Assembly: GCF_001659605.2 (NCBI RefSeq)
Contig: NC_035168.2
Coordinates: 11,237,671 to 11,301,670 of the forward strand
Direction: 5' to 3'
Length of the DNA: 64,000 bases
Origin: Manihot esculenta
Lineage: Eukaryota; Streptophyta; Magnoliopsida; Malpighiales; Euphorbiaceae
In this document: one piece after another, positions 10,080 through 22,542 of the stretch
How the letters are laid out: each line of letters starts with the position of its first letter
How positions within the stretch are numbered: the first letter of the stretch is position 1
The notes under the pieces: generated by a model
What the model was told of the DNA's origin: nothing
What the model saw: only the letters and a program-made list of their open reading frames with translations
The model's database searches: none
Program-made: the position numbers and the translations under genes

Positions 10080-12246
10080 TGTAATACCCGGCTAGACTCC
10101 GGTATCGAAATTCCTACCGTCCGGTGGAATTTCGAGTGTCAGAGACCTCTAGAAGGGTAGAACCATGTTTTTATAAAAAGTTTTAATGTCTTTTATGTTT
10201 TAAGCATGAAAGAAAATGAGTTTTTGCATGAAAATAGCATTGGAGGAAAACTCAGGTTCGGCCGCCGAACATGCAGGCATTTCGGGTGTGCCTTAGGCCC
10301 CCGAAGGCATAAGTGAGGGAAGTCCAGGTTCGGCCGCCGAACCTCAAGTTCGGCCGCCGAACATGGCTTGCATGCGGAGGCACGTTCGGCCCCCGAACGT
10401 GGCCTGGCCAGCCACTATAAAAGGGTCCCTTAGCCGAAAATGGGCGAGCTTTTCTCCCCATTGTCGGCCAAGGTGAGCTCTCCGCCGTTCCTCACCAATC
10501 CTTGAGTTCTTCCTTCAAATCTTTCAAGATTTTCATTTGTTTTAACTTTGTTTTGAAGATTTCAGCTTTTGAGCAAAGTTTTGGAGCTTGGAGGTTCAAG
10601 AACCCAATCTCTTCCACCTTCGAGTTTTAGGTCGTCTCTCTCTCGATTTTCAAGAGGTAAGAGTCGATCTTAAGCTCATTGCATGTTTTAAGCAAGTTTT
10701 AAGTAGATCTATGGGTTAGAATGCATGCTTAGGTTATGGGTATGTTTATGGGTTAATGTATGCTCATGAACAATGTGGATGCTTGATGTGTTGTAGATGG
10801 GGTTTATGATGGTTTGAGGCCCCTAGGAACATGTATGCTTGTGTATGTGTGTTGTAGAATAGGTTTGATGCATGTTTGGAAAGTTTGGAGGCAAAATGTG
10901 CAAAAGGAGCCAAGTTTCTGTCCTTTGGCAGAAACCAGGTTCGGCAGCTGAAGGACTTTCGGCCGCCGAACATGGTTGGGGAGGCAAGCCTTTCGGCTGC
11001 CGAAGCCTACCCCCGAAAAGAGACTTTCGTCTCTGTCTGGGACTTTCGGCCGCCGAAGGTGCCGCCGAACCTGCCCTGTTCAGCCTTCCTTTGCATGTTT
11101 TTCTATGGTTGTTTCATGATGTTTTAGGGGGGTTTTGGGGAGTAGTTTAGAGATATGTTCTAGTATGTTTGGTCCCTCATTTGAGTCCACCTGTGTAGGT
11201 TCGGACCCGAGGAACCGAGGACCCCAGCAGTGAGTTCAGCTGCTTCGGTGTTGTCAGAGTCAGCCAGAGGTGAGTGGAACTAAACTAAATCTTTTAAATT
11301 GAGAAATTAAATGTTTTATCATGTTTCATGCATCATGATTATGCAATAGGATGATTGCGTTAGTTTTCACGAATATGCCGCATTGCATCGATTGTTGTTG
11401 ATGTGGGTGAATATTGGATGACCCAATTAGTCCATGACAGGAAGACCAGGACCTCATTCTACGGCCTGGCACAGAGTAAGGAAAGACCAGGACCCCATTC
11501 TACGGCCTGGCACGGTTATGGGACTCGAAGACCAGAAGCCCAGAGGAGGCCCTGGGGCAATGGTAAGTAATGTATGTTATGACAGGAAGACCAGGACCCC
11601 ATGCTACGGCCTGGCACAGAGTTAGCTTGGACTAATTGGTGACAAGTTCACCTAACACTTATGTGAATTGTCTGTGTTATGATGCATTTCATAGAGCATA
11701 GTGTTAATATGTTTTATAGTTCTACTCACTGGGCTTTTAGCTCACCCCTCTCCCTTTATCCCCAGGCTTGCAGGTACAGTATAGAGCAGGAGTCCGGATA
11801 GAGTAAAGAAGTCATGTTTATGTAATAGCTAGCAATGGACATGATCAAATTGTAATGTAATGTCTTAATCAGTATAGATATGTAATGAGATGATGTTTAT
11901 GGATGTTAGAGGTGTGCTTGACCATAGATTGTTGTTATCCCTTTTAATACATGATCTTAGAGATTTTTATGATGTTTATGTAAACCAGCTCAACATATGT
12001 TATGTCACCCATTGGGGACACTGATGAGATCCCACAGAGGGATCAATGTTATGTTAATGTATATGCACAGGTTGAGTTTGGTTGATGTATATGGAAAGAA
12101 AAGTTTTAATTTTTTTATGTATGTTGTTGATCTTGTATGGGATTATACAGGTTACAGGTTATATGTCAGGCTTGCTACGGGTCCCGGCGGCCTTAAGCCG
12201 ATCTGGATCCTAGCGCCGGTAGCGGTTCGATTTTCGGGTCGCCACA
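10080..12246 (+). repeat. 3' LTR of element B
   Basis: This LTR of 2167 bp has the same ends as the 5' LTR. Its upstream cluster has an extra 20-bp unit with another TTCGGCCGCCGAA (about 10327-10365). Its leader cluster lacks one 54-bp unit that is present in the 5' LTR. Other differences seen are scattered single bases. The CAACC duplication follows at 12247-12251. Confidence 0.95.
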
Positions 12247-13932
12247 CAACCTCTCTACGGCTCTCGGAGTAATAAAAGAATGAGATGCACCAGGGTCCAC
12301 TAAAGCGTACACATCTGAACAACCAATGATGAGATTACCTGACACCACGGTGTTGGATGTGTTCGCCTCCTGTTGTGTCATAGTGAAGATCCAAGCTGGA
12401 GCTGATGGACCTTCACCTCGGGAACCTACTGAAGAAGAGGCTGCCCCTCTCCCTCGGCCTCTGCCACTGCCTTGAGTCATGGCTGGAGCTGCTGGCTGAG
12501 CCACACTACCAGAAGCTGTCTGCTGGGATGATGCCATAAAAGGTGCCCTAGGACACTCCCGTGCCATGTGTCCCTCTTACCCACATCTGAAGCAGGCTGT
12601 GGTCCCAAACCGACACACTCCCTTGTGTAGCTTACCACACCTCAAACATTCTGCACCATCTGAACCCGAGCTCGAGCCACCACCGAGTCCCAGACCTGAT
12701 TTTAACCTGTTCCAAAACTTATTCCTCTTGGCTTTGGCTTTACCCCATTTCTTACTGCCTGAAGCTACTGCACTCAGAGAAGAGGGGTCTAACTTTTCCC
12801 CACCTAGGGTCTTGGAACCCGAAGACTGTGCCATAGACTGCTTAACTGTCCCCTGAATGATGGCACTAGCCTCCATCTTCCGTGCTGCATCCACTATAGT
12901 GTGGAAGCTCTCCCTCTCTGCTGCAAGAATTAGGGAGGAATACCTAGGGTGGAGCCTCATGGTATACCTCCTGGCCTTCTTCTGATCTGTATCATAAGTT
13001 TGCTCCATAAACGGCAACAGCTCTAAGAACTTATCTGTAAACTCATCCACACTCATCTCTTCAGTCTGCCTTAACTGCTCAAACTCAATTATCTTCAGTT
13101 CCATTGAGCTATCAGGGAAAGCTCATCCTGCAAATTCATTAGCAAACTCCTCCCAGGTTAAACTGTCCAATCTTGGGTCCACATAATTTTTAAACCACTC
13201 ACAGGCCTTTTTGCATTTGAGTGTGAACCCCACCATCTGAATGGCTCTACTGTCATCTGCCCCTAACTCATCTGTAATCATTTTAACTGTCTTCAGGTAC
13301 TCAAATGGATCATCTCCCGTCTTGAACTTGGGAGCATCCAGCTTTAAGTAATCGATCATCTTAACTCTGCTCCCTCCAGATGAGCTAGGTTTAGGTACTT
13401 GGACTTCAAGAGCTATAGGTTCAGGGGGTGGTGGAGGAGGTGCAATATTCCCTTGATTAGGGTTTGTTACATTTGGATAGAAAGGTGAGGGTGGATACAT
13501 TGGGTATTGGGGGTATGGTGGATAGAAAGGAGGGTAAGGCATGAAAGAGGGATAAGGGTTAAAGCTGGGGTGATCCGATATACCTTCCATCGAATACTCG
13601 GGGCCCTGTGGAAAGGGTTGATATTGGGGTGGTTGAGCAAACCCCGAGGCCTGAGTGCCTCTTTGAGATTCTCCCATGCCCTCTTCAGACATGCTTACAC
13701 CCAGACTTCCATCCCTTCTCTGGTCAACATCCATTTCATCCCCCTCAGCTGACACTCCTCCCTGAACTGCTCCTCTTCTACTTGCATCAAAAGACCTTCT
13801 AGGGTCCCTTGACACTCTCTCCCTGCTAAATCTACAGGACATTGCCCTTGGCAATGCAGGGGGACAGGCATCCATGACCTCATTCTCTGGTGGGACTCCA
13901 ATCAATCGTGCAGATCGACGAGTACCTCTCAT
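12247..13932 (-). pseudogene. Element C gag and protease (5' part)
   Basis: On the - strand the frame starts at ATG 13932 (MRGTRRSARLIG) and runs through the gag core and a zinc knuckle (CFRCG...GHMAREC) to the protease motif VDPGASHSF. There the frame is cut by the insertion of B at 12246/12247. It resumes at 2522-2467. Two in-frame stops are present: TGA at 13120-13122 in FAG-W-AFPDSS, and TAA at 12574-12576 in the zinc knuckle. It is clearly related to B but diverged, so it is an older member of the same group. Confidence 0.9.
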
Positions 13933-14164
13933 CCTGCTTACTGAGAAACAACACATATACAAAACATCAGCATCAAACGGTTCATGAACCAGCATCACAT
14001 ACATCACATATCATCAATGCACATGCATAAAATCATGGCATTTCGCATCATCAATCAAGACAGGACTCTACATCCTATCCTAGTGGACATGATTTTCCTA
14101 TTGTGCTTGCCCTTCTATGACATCTATGAGCCCGACTCTTTCTAGGTCCGACCATATGAACCTA

Positions 14165-14178
14165 GGGCTCTGATACCA
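14165..14178 (-). other. Primer binding site of element C
   Basis: The - strand reads TGGTATCAGAGCCC, three bases from the LTR end. It shows that the LTR at 14182-16361 is the 5' LTR of C and that C points left. Confidence 0.9.
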
Positions 14179-14181
14179 ATC

Positions 14182-16361
14182 TGTAATGACCCGAAATCGG
14201 ACCGCTACCGGCGCTAGGATCCAAATCGACTTAAGGTCGCCGGGACCCGTAGCAAGCCTAGCATACAACCTGTCATACCTGATAAATCCCATACATGATC
14301 ATACATTTTCATAAAAATTTTAAACTTTCTATCTACCAAGCTTGACCTGTGCATGCACCATAACATTAAACATACGAACCCCATACTAGAGCCCTCATCA
14401 AATGCTCTAGCTGGGTCAACATTACATACATCAAGCTTAGTTTACATCACATTAATTAAACATCACATTAAGATAATGTATCAAAAGGGATTCTCATACA
14501 TTAGGGCCAAGCACAATACTAATCCTCAATACAATTCTATACAATATCTTACAATACATTATATTACATTATCTTTCATGTCCACAACTAACTATTACAT
14601 ACACTATGCCTTTTACTCTTGCTGACCTCCCAATCTATTCTGAACTTGCAAGCCTGGAGGATTAAGGGAAAGGGGTGAGCTACTAGAGCCCAGTGAGCAG
14701 AATAGTAAAACAATATATATTATAATTCATACTTTCATGAAATGCATCACATCACAAACAAATCACATCAAGGATGGAATTGTCACCAATAGCCCTCTAC
14801 ATAATCCAATAGTGCCAGGGCGTAGAATGGGCCTCTGGTCTTTCTCTTAACATAACATAACATAACATTCCAATGTGCCAGGGGCGTAGAATGGGCCTCG
14901 ACCTGGACTTTCTCTTACATCGTGCCAGGGGCATAGAATGGGCCTCGACCTAGACTTTCGTACCATACCATATCATCTCATATCGAGGACTAATGGATCA
15001 TCCAATAACCATCCACATCAACAATAATTAATGCAATGCGTCATATTCGTGAATTCTAATGCAAACAACCTAGTATATAACATGGCATTCGTGATGCATG
15101 AACATGCTCAAAATTTGTTTACTTTGAAACATAAAGATCCATTCTACTCACCTCAGGCTGACTCTGGAAAGACTCTGAAGCAACTATCTCACTGCTGGGG
15201 TCCTCGGTTCCTCGGGTCCGAACCTACACAGGTGGACTCAAATGAGGGACCAAACATATACTAACATGACTCTAAACATCTCCCCAAAAACCCCCTAAAA
15301 TACCTTAAAACAATCATAGAAAATATGCAAAGGAAGGCTGAACAGGGAACTTTCGGCGGCAGGTTCGGCGGCCGAAAGTCCTTCCAGAGCCGAAACTCAG
15401 CCACTTTCGGCGCCAGGTTCGGCGGCCGAAAGTGGTTCCAGAGCCTAAACTCGCCAACCTTCAGAGGCAGGTTCGGCGGCCGAAACCCCTCTCCAGAGCC
15501 AAAAGTCCAAACTTTCGGGGGCAGGGTTCAGCAGCCGAACATGGCTTCGGCTGCCGAACCTGAGTTCTTCCAGAATGGCAGAACTCAAGCCCTTCTCACA
15601 CATTCAGCCAACCAAACCCTCCAAACTCAAACCAAACCAAGCAAAAACATGCATAAACACATTCTTAAGCATATAGGGGCTTAAAACTAGCCTATACCCC
15701 AATAACCTTATCATTTAACAAACAATAAACATACATTTCATCATTAACTCACATAAACCCTAACATTTTACAACTAACCTAATCATGCATCAAAACTCTC
15801 TAAAACCCCTCAAAACTTACATAAAACATAAAAGAATGGTAGGATCTCTACTTACCTCTTGAAAAACGAGAGGAGATGCGATCCAAACTCAGAGATGGGA
15901 GAAATCGAGCTCTGGGATCTCCAAGCTTCAAAACTTCGATTTTTGCTTAAAAATCTTCAAAACCAAACTAAAACTTGTTAAAACTTGAAGGATTTAAGGA
16001 GAAAACACAAGATCGACAAAAGGGGTGGCAGAGACTCACCTTGCCTGAAAATAGAGAGAGAAAACTTGCCCATTTTCGGACAGGGGGCCTTTTATAGGCG
16101 GCTGGCCAGACCACCTTCGGAAGCCAAAAGTGCCTCCGCAACTCCACCATGTTCGGCAGCCGAACCTGGGTTTCTCCTCCAAAATATTTTCTTTCAAAAC
16201 TCAATTTCTTTCTTACTTAAAACCATAAAACATGTAAAAAAATTTTAGAAAACCTTTATTTTACCCTTCTAGTAGGCTCCGACATCCGGGAATTCCCGAT
16301 TCTAATGGAAATTCTGCCGGAAGGTAGGAATTCTGATGCCGGGGTCTAGCCGGGTATTACA
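14182..16361 (-). repeat. 5' LTR of element C
   Basis: This LTR of 2180 bp reads, on the - strand, from TGTAATACCCGGC at 16361 to GGGTCATTACA at 14182. TTTTATA at 16090-16096 is its TATA box on the - strand. Palindromes TTCGGCGGCCGAA lie at about 15362-15545 in the leader part and TTCGGCAGCCGAA at about 16152. Tandem units with GTGCCAGG and CCTGG edges lie at about 14811-14960. The next bases to the right, TTTAC (16362-16366), would be its target duplication; the partner is off the window. Confidence 0.88.
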
Positions 16362-18195
16362 TTTACATTACGTTACTTTATTTTACATTACATGTCCACT
16401 ACTAATCTATTACATAGACTATACCATAACCTTGCTGACTTTCCCATAGCTACCTGTGCTCCTACAAACCTGGGGGTTAGGGGAAAGGGGTGAGCTACTA
16501 AAGCCCAGTGAGCAGAACAGTAAAACAATTTAATAAACCTATGCTTTCATGAAATGCATCACAACACAAACAATTCACATCATGGATGGACTTGTCGCCA
16601 ATAATCCTCTACTTATCCAACTGTGCCAGGGGCGTAGAATGGGCCTCACTGGACTTTCTCTTAAACATGACATAACATAACATATCTAATGTGCCAGGGG
16701 CATAGAATGGTCCTCACTGGTCTTTCTCTCACATCGTGCCAGGGGTGTAGAATGGGCCTCACTAGACTTCCATACCATACCATAACACATCATATCGAGG
16801 GCTAGTGGGTCATCCAATATCCATCCACATCAACATCATATTATGCAATGCATCATATTCGTGAATTCTAATGTAAAACAACCTAGTACATATCATGGCA
16901 TTTATGATGCATGAACATGCTAAAAATTTCATTTACTTTAAAACATAGTTCAGTTCTACTCACCTCTGGCTCACTTTGAAACAGCTAACACTGCTGGCCT
17001 CCTCGGTTCCTCGGGTCCGATCCTATACAGGTGGACTCAAATGAGGGACCAAACATACTCTATAAAGACTCTAAACATCTCCCCGAAAACCCCCTAAAAC
17101 ACCATAAAACATGCATGCAAAACAGGCAAAGGAAGGCTGGATAGGGGACTTTCGGCGGCAGGTTCAGCAGCCAAAGGTCCCTACAGATCCGAAAGTCAGG
17201 CACTTTCGAGGGCAGGTTCGGCGGCCGAAACTTCCTCCAGATCCGAAAGTCCAAACCTTCGAGGGCAGGTTCGGTGGCCGAAACTCCCCTCCAGAGCTGA
17301 AAGTCCAAACTTTCGGGGGCGAGCTTAGGCGGCCAAAACTGCCTCCTCTGGCAAGTTCGGCGGCCGAACCTGGATCCTCCTGGGTGGCAGAACCCGATTC
17401 TGCCATCCCACATCTAGCCTCCCAAAACCCTCCAAACTCATACTCAACACTCTAAAGCATGCATAAACACATCATCAAGCATATAGGGGTATAAAACTAG
17501 GCTATACCCCAACAAACAACAACATATCAACACATAAACATACATTTATCATTTAACTAACATAAACCCTAACATTTTAGATCTAACCCAAAACATGCAT
17601 TAAACACCCTTAAAACCCCTTAAAACTTACTTAAAACATAAAAGAAGGTGAGGATCTACGCTTACCTCTTAAAAATCGAGAGGAGAGGTGATCCAAACTT
17701 GGAGATTGGGAGAAATCAAGCTTCGGGGGTCTCCAAGCTTTAAAACTTTGATCTTAGCTCAAAAATCTTCAAAACAAAGTAAAACTCATCAAAAACTTGA
17801 AGGGATTGAAGGAAAACACGAAATCAACCAAAGGAGGGCAAAATCTCACCTATGCCCGAAAATAGAGAGAGAAAACTCGCCCATTTCCGGACAAGGGGTC
17901 TTTTATAGGTGGCTGGCCAGACCACCTTCGAGGGCTAAAAGAGCTTCCGCAAGCTCCCCATGTTCGGCAGCCGAACTTGAGGTTCGGCGGCTGAACCTAG
18001 GTTTTTTCCTCCATGGCTTTTTCTTTCCAAAACTCAATTTCTTTCTTCATTAAAATCATAAAAACACATAAAAACATTTTAGAAAACCTTTATTTTACCC
18101 TTCTAGAAGGCTCCGACATCCGAGAATGCCGGATTCCAACGGAGATTCCGTCGGAAGGTAGGAATTCTGATGCCGGGGTCTAGCCGGGTATTACA
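16362..18195 (-). repeat. Partial Del/Tekay-like LTR, element D
   Basis: This matches the LTR of C from about its base 365 on to the LTR start (TGTAATACCCGGC at 18195 on the - strand), with palindromes, tandem CCAGG/CCTGG units (about 16620-16770) and a TATA box (17901-17907). The U5 end is missing exactly where LTR C begins. The simplest reading is that C inserted into this LTR, so the missing part should lie beyond the other end of C. The palindromes here are more decayed than in B, as expected for an older copy. Confidence 0.8.
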
Positions 18196-18523
18196 TGTTT
18201 GATCACCTATAGGGGCTGCCAACTCTCTCATTGTCCTTTCTCTTGGCATTGGGGCCCTCATGGCTGGATTTTCTTGTATTAATTCATCATGGACAGCATG
18301 TCCAGCATGGGCAGTATGTTGTGCCATGTGTTCAGCCATCTCAGTGGCTTGATGGTGCGATTTAGATAATTCAGAAGGTGGATCTGCGATGGGGTGTGCT
18401 TCCTGCGCAGATTCGACTTTAGTTGTCTTCCCAAAGCCGAGTTGCTTGCTTCCCTAATCTCCTGATTGTGCGCTCAATTTCTGGATCTTAAGGCAGAGTC
18501 TCCTTGTGTCCAGATCTGGTCAT
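18196..18523 (-). pseudogene. Element E: 5' end of an Athila-like gag, truncated
   Basis: On the - strand, ATG at 18523 begins MTRSGHKETLP and then meets a stop. Further on, MAEHMAQHTAHAGHAVHD and RERTMRELAAP resemble the N-terminal part of Athila-group Gag proteins, where RTMRE-AAP is a recurring motif (family knowledge; not tested). The sequence stops at 18195/18196 where LTR D begins, with TGTTT as the expected duplication. Confidence 0.65.
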
Positions 18524-18551
18524 GAAAGAAAAATAAATTAGTTAAATCAAT

Positions 18552-18569
18552 TCCCCGGCAACGGCGCCA
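18552..18569 (-). other. Primer binding site of element E (Asp tRNA type)
   Basis: The - strand reads TGGCGCCGTTGCCGGGGA, the Athila primer site complementary to the 3' end of aspartate tRNA. It lies nine bases inside the LTR. Confidence 0.9.
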
Positions 18570-18578
18570 ATTTTTTAC

Positions 18579-20169
18579 TGTTGGTTGTCGAAGCCGGTCA
18601 AAAATAACCTTTTAAGTTATCAACAATATTACTACTGCAGATAGTGGTGAAATGATCGAATCTACAGGGAATTGAAAACTTACCTATCTTCCTTATCAAG
18701 ACCAAGAGAATTAACTGAAAGCAAAGAAACTGACAGCAAAATAAAAATAAAGTGCAATAAAAGTAAAAAGGGGGGTTTTGAGATTGATTGAACTGATCTA
18801 ATGCTAAAAGCAATAAAAGAAAGCGAATAATAAAATAAAGATATTTCAATAATGAGAAAGATCTAGTTGAAAAATTAGATCCACTTCAGTTGTTGGGATT
18901 GATCATTGACACTTAGTTTCCCTTGATAGATTCAATAGAATAGTTATGGAGATGGAAGACGCTTCTCACCACCATGTCTCTCCTTAAGCATAAATTAATT
19001 AGGGAATGTCCTCTAACCAATTACTAATCAACAAGTTGCCAAGGAACGTCCTTGAGCCTTAGGCATCAAAACAACTATCAACTGCATTAAGAAATAGAGA
19101 GATCTAATCCTAGCTACCCAAATACATGGTGATATTGCTATATTATGCAACTACCTTAGTTTTTACACCAAGTGTTCTTATGTTTGAACAATCCAAGCAA
19201 TCATGGACTCAAAATTATTCAAACTAACAATATATTACCTTGCAATCAAGAATCAAGTGGCCAAATTGATCATAATAACAAAGCAATAATGGAATCAAGC
19301 ATGAAGTTGCATAAATATTGAATAACCAAAGATAACAATATATGTTCAGATCTCACAATCCATAAAACAATCAAAGTATCACTTAATCTTCAACTAGAAC
19401 AAAAGGTTTCAGCCCCTCATGGCTGAACCAAAAACCAAAAACAAGAAAGGAAGAAGGAGAGAAGGAACCGAAGATGAAGAAGGGAGAGATGGAGCGCCGG
19501 CCGAACTTGAATCCAAAGGGAAGGAGAGAAGAGAGAGTCGGCTGGCCTTGAAGAGGTCTTTAAATAGTTTTTAGGTGCTGTCCTAGGTCTTCCTTGCTGC
19601 CCAAGTTGAATTCTTGGCTGCCCATATGCTGCCCATGCCGCCCAACCTTGCACATTAATGAGATGGAGCCTCTCTTTTGAATTTTGAATTTTGAATGTGC
19701 AAGACTTGAGGTGGCATGTGTGACTTCTTTGGCTTCTTTGACAAGCTGAATTTGAATTTCAAATTTGAATGTGCATCTTGAAGATTTGGCTTCTTAAATA
19801 AGGAAAAGGATTCTTGAAGATCTTGAATTTCAAACTGCTATGTTGACTGCACTTTCCTTATTTGCCACTTTTCTTATTTAGCACTTTCCTTAATGAGCTG
19901 AATCTTGATTTTGAATTTTGAATTCTCTTAAGGATTTAAAATTTGAATTTCAAATTTCAAATTATTTTCCTTATTTGGCTCCTTTCAAGTCGCACTTGGC
20001 ATGCTTGCTCTCCTTTGCTCCATTTTAGGCAGTTTTAGGGGCATTTTCACCAAATTGTCTCTTTATATCATTTTCTGCAGAATAAGATTAAAATCACAAA
20101 ATTAGACAGAAAAAGTGTAAATTAACATCAATAACATCAAGATAATATGGTCTAAATTATGCTCTATCA
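18579..20169 (-). repeat. 5' LTR of Athila-like element E
   Basis: This LTR of 1591 bp runs on the - strand from TGATAGAGCATAAT at 20169 to CGACAACCAACA at 18579. Both ends resemble the LTRs of L and M, so the three are one broad family. It has no TTCGGCNGCCGAA palindrome. The following bases GATAT (20170-20174) would be the target duplication. Confidence 0.85.
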
Positions 20170-21128
20170 GATATCTTCTGGGCCCCTCGATAAGTGAGAC
20201 TGAGAAATGCATGGTCGTGCTCAAATGAATTAATAGTGTGATCAATATCATTTAGTTTTATCAGTCGACTTGGAAATCGAGAAATCATAAGTTTGAACAT
20301 TATAAGTTTGACATTGACTATGACTTATGTTCAAACTAGATATCGTGTGACAAAGGGATTAATACATGTTCTATTTATTAGGATTTATCAGACTATCGAT
20401 CCTCATATTAATTGGGTAGTTATAATGTCTTGCTAGAGGCCGCTTATCATTTATGGATCTTGTGGGATTGGGCCTATTGCCAATTAATGTGTACCTATTG
20501 GGTCACACACAAAAGAATGTCGTTGATCTGCTATGTCATATTAATGGGCTAAAAGCCCATTAGTATAATTAATAATAATAAAGATGTTATTATTATTAAT
20601 ATTAATTATTTATTATTATAAGATAATAATATTTAAAGGATCTGCAATCTATCTGTAACTGTTACAGATAAAAGGATTTTCCGTTCTCCTTTTTGAAAAA
20701 GGACTTATCACATAGATATTTGAGTATCTGCGAGATTGTGATAGTTGGTTATGAACACAACTCTTTTACGAAAAGAAGTGTGAGGAAACAAAAAGACTGA
20801 AAAACAAATAAAACTTCTTCTGCAAATTGTGGGAGTAATTTTTTGGTGTGATCGTTTTTCTGGGCTGCAAACTGGGAGCACATAGCTTATGCATCCGTTG
20901 AGAGAGCTAGCACTCCAAACGGAAACGTTCGTGTGGATACCATTTAGGGTGTTCGTTGCAGAAGTAGCACCATCAGTCCGGAACTGTATCTTCTCGTCGA
21001 GTCTAACAGGTTAGTCTCTTATCCTTCCTTTTGAAATAAATAAAGTACTTGGATCCTATAAGGGAAACAAAGATTTTTTTTTTTTTGCTGCGTATTTTGG
21101 GTTGCAGTAATATCTGGGTTTTCTAACA
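20170..21128 (+). repeat. Partial copia-type LTR, J
   Basis: No coding sequence was seen. The right end reads GGTTTTCTAACA, and the body carries GGGTCACACACA and a GTCTAACAGG stretch typical of copia LTRs. No primer site follows, so this is the end of a solo LTR or a 3' LTR. The left part is cut by the LTR of E. At 21129 the sequence changes to element K1, matching K2 at about 47600, which supports 21128 as the true LTR end. The + orientation is likely but not certain. Confidence 0.6.
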
Positions 21129-22542
21129 TTGTGGTGGTTGAGTGTTAACCCTTAGCAATCTTTTAAAAGAAAACATTTAAAGTCTTGACTAGACAAGGTT
21201 TATGGCCGAATACTAATCATACAAAACCATCAAAATAAAATATTTTTTATTCAAATAGAAAAATTATTATAGAGCAAGAGGGACATCGTCAGTCGCCTCC
21301 TCCCTAGCTTCTATTACAAGTTCATCATTAGCTATGGCACTAGAACCCAAGTTAAGAGGGTTGTCTTTAATTATCCCTTCTTCGTCCTACCCATCCCCAT
21401 TCTCCTCCTCGGGAAAGATGTCGTCAATCCAGGAGAAGTCGTCTATAGGAAAACGCCTGAGGAACTCCTTCTTGACTGAGTCTTGCCCTTGTACGAACAT
21501 CTCCCCACCTTGGGCCACTATCTCCTGAAGCTCTACCTCAAGCTCAGCAACCTTAGTAGAGGCGCTTGGGTCTCCTTAGCTTGAGCATGTAGTTCAAGGA
21601 CTTGGCGATGTAGCAGGGCCACTTGATCATTAGTACTCTTTGTCTGATTCTCAAGGACCAGCTTGAAAGAATTGGACTCACTTAGCTTAGCTCAAAGCTT
21701 GTCCATAGACTCCAGAGTCTCCTTTATGGTGCCTTCCACCTCATCAACCCGAGCCTTCAGCCTCGAGCATCTCGAGCATTCATTTGCCAAGATCCTTCTG
21801 TCTATTTCCTGAGCACTAAACTACCATCTCGGTACTTTGTTACACTCCTTGGCCACATAGGTATAGAGGGCACTCTCCATAGCATAATGCATGACATTGT
21901 CAAAAAGCTTGTCGTCTTAAGCTCATTCAAGTGACGATGGTCGCCATGCCTCAGGGCATTCTTGGTCTAGAGGACGATCAGGTTAGGATCATCAAGGAGA
22001 GAAGGTGTTTGGGATAGGGCCAATGCCAGGAGCTAGATATGGGATGCCATGAGGAATCAACCCTCATATTAGCAGGAATGGGCTCAGTAGGAGCGAGGAA
22101 GGCAGTAGAAAGCTAAAAAAGGGGGCAGACCCAAAGGCGCCCATGGCAGAAGACTCAGGTTGCAAATGAACCAGCGCTTCTCCTGGAGGTTAGAGAGGAG
22201 GAGGAAGCATGATCACTTCTTCTATTTAGCGAGCATGCTTGGGAGGGGGACCGATTGTCCCGGCAACAGCTTTGCCTTTGCGGACAGTACATGCCACCTC
22301 AGTAAATCTGCTTCTTGACCCGGCCATATCTGCATAAATTGAAAAGTAAGTAAAGCAGTTTGAAATCTAAAAGAAGACTAAAAGAAGAGTACCTTGATCT
22401 CTAGCCAGGGAGTTGCTCTCCCTAAAGCTGGGAAGGCTGGGCGAGTGAGGACCCGGGTCTAGCTCACCTGCAAATGACTCTGCCAAGACAAGATGGCATT
22501 CCTCACTGTCTTAGTGATATCCATCTTCTAAAGGGACCTAGC
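21129..22542 (-). pseudogene. K1: downstream half of the antisense extra ORF (coiled-coil protein)
   Basis: On the - strand, ATG 22327 (MAGSRS) opens a decayed frame that matches the coiled-coil protein of K2 (46401-47480): a Pro-rich start, then long Glu/Lys/Leu-rich segments. An intron at 22330-22393 (GT...AG on the - strand) lies just before the ATG and has a counterpart in K2. The gene continues upstream at 29056-29775; element L split it. Several stops and shifts make it non-functional. Its function is unknown. Confidence 0.7.

Larger units (their letters stand above)
2523..12246 (+). mobile_element. Element B: complete Ty3/gypsy LTR retrotransposon, Del/Tekay-like
   Basis: This element of 9.7 kb has a 5' LTR (2523-4723), an initiator-Met tRNA primer site, gag-PR-RT-RNase H-integrase-chromodomain in one frame, a polypurine tract and a 3' LTR (10080-12246). 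CAACC flanks it at 2518-2522 and 12247-12251. Domain order with integrase last identifies Ty3/gypsy; the C-terminal chromodomain and long LTRs suggest the Del/Tekay chromoviruses (inference). It sits in the protease gene of element C in the opposite orientation. The LTRs are very similar by eye, which suggests a fairly recent insertion. Five in-frame stop codons make this copy non-autonomous. Confidence 0.95.
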
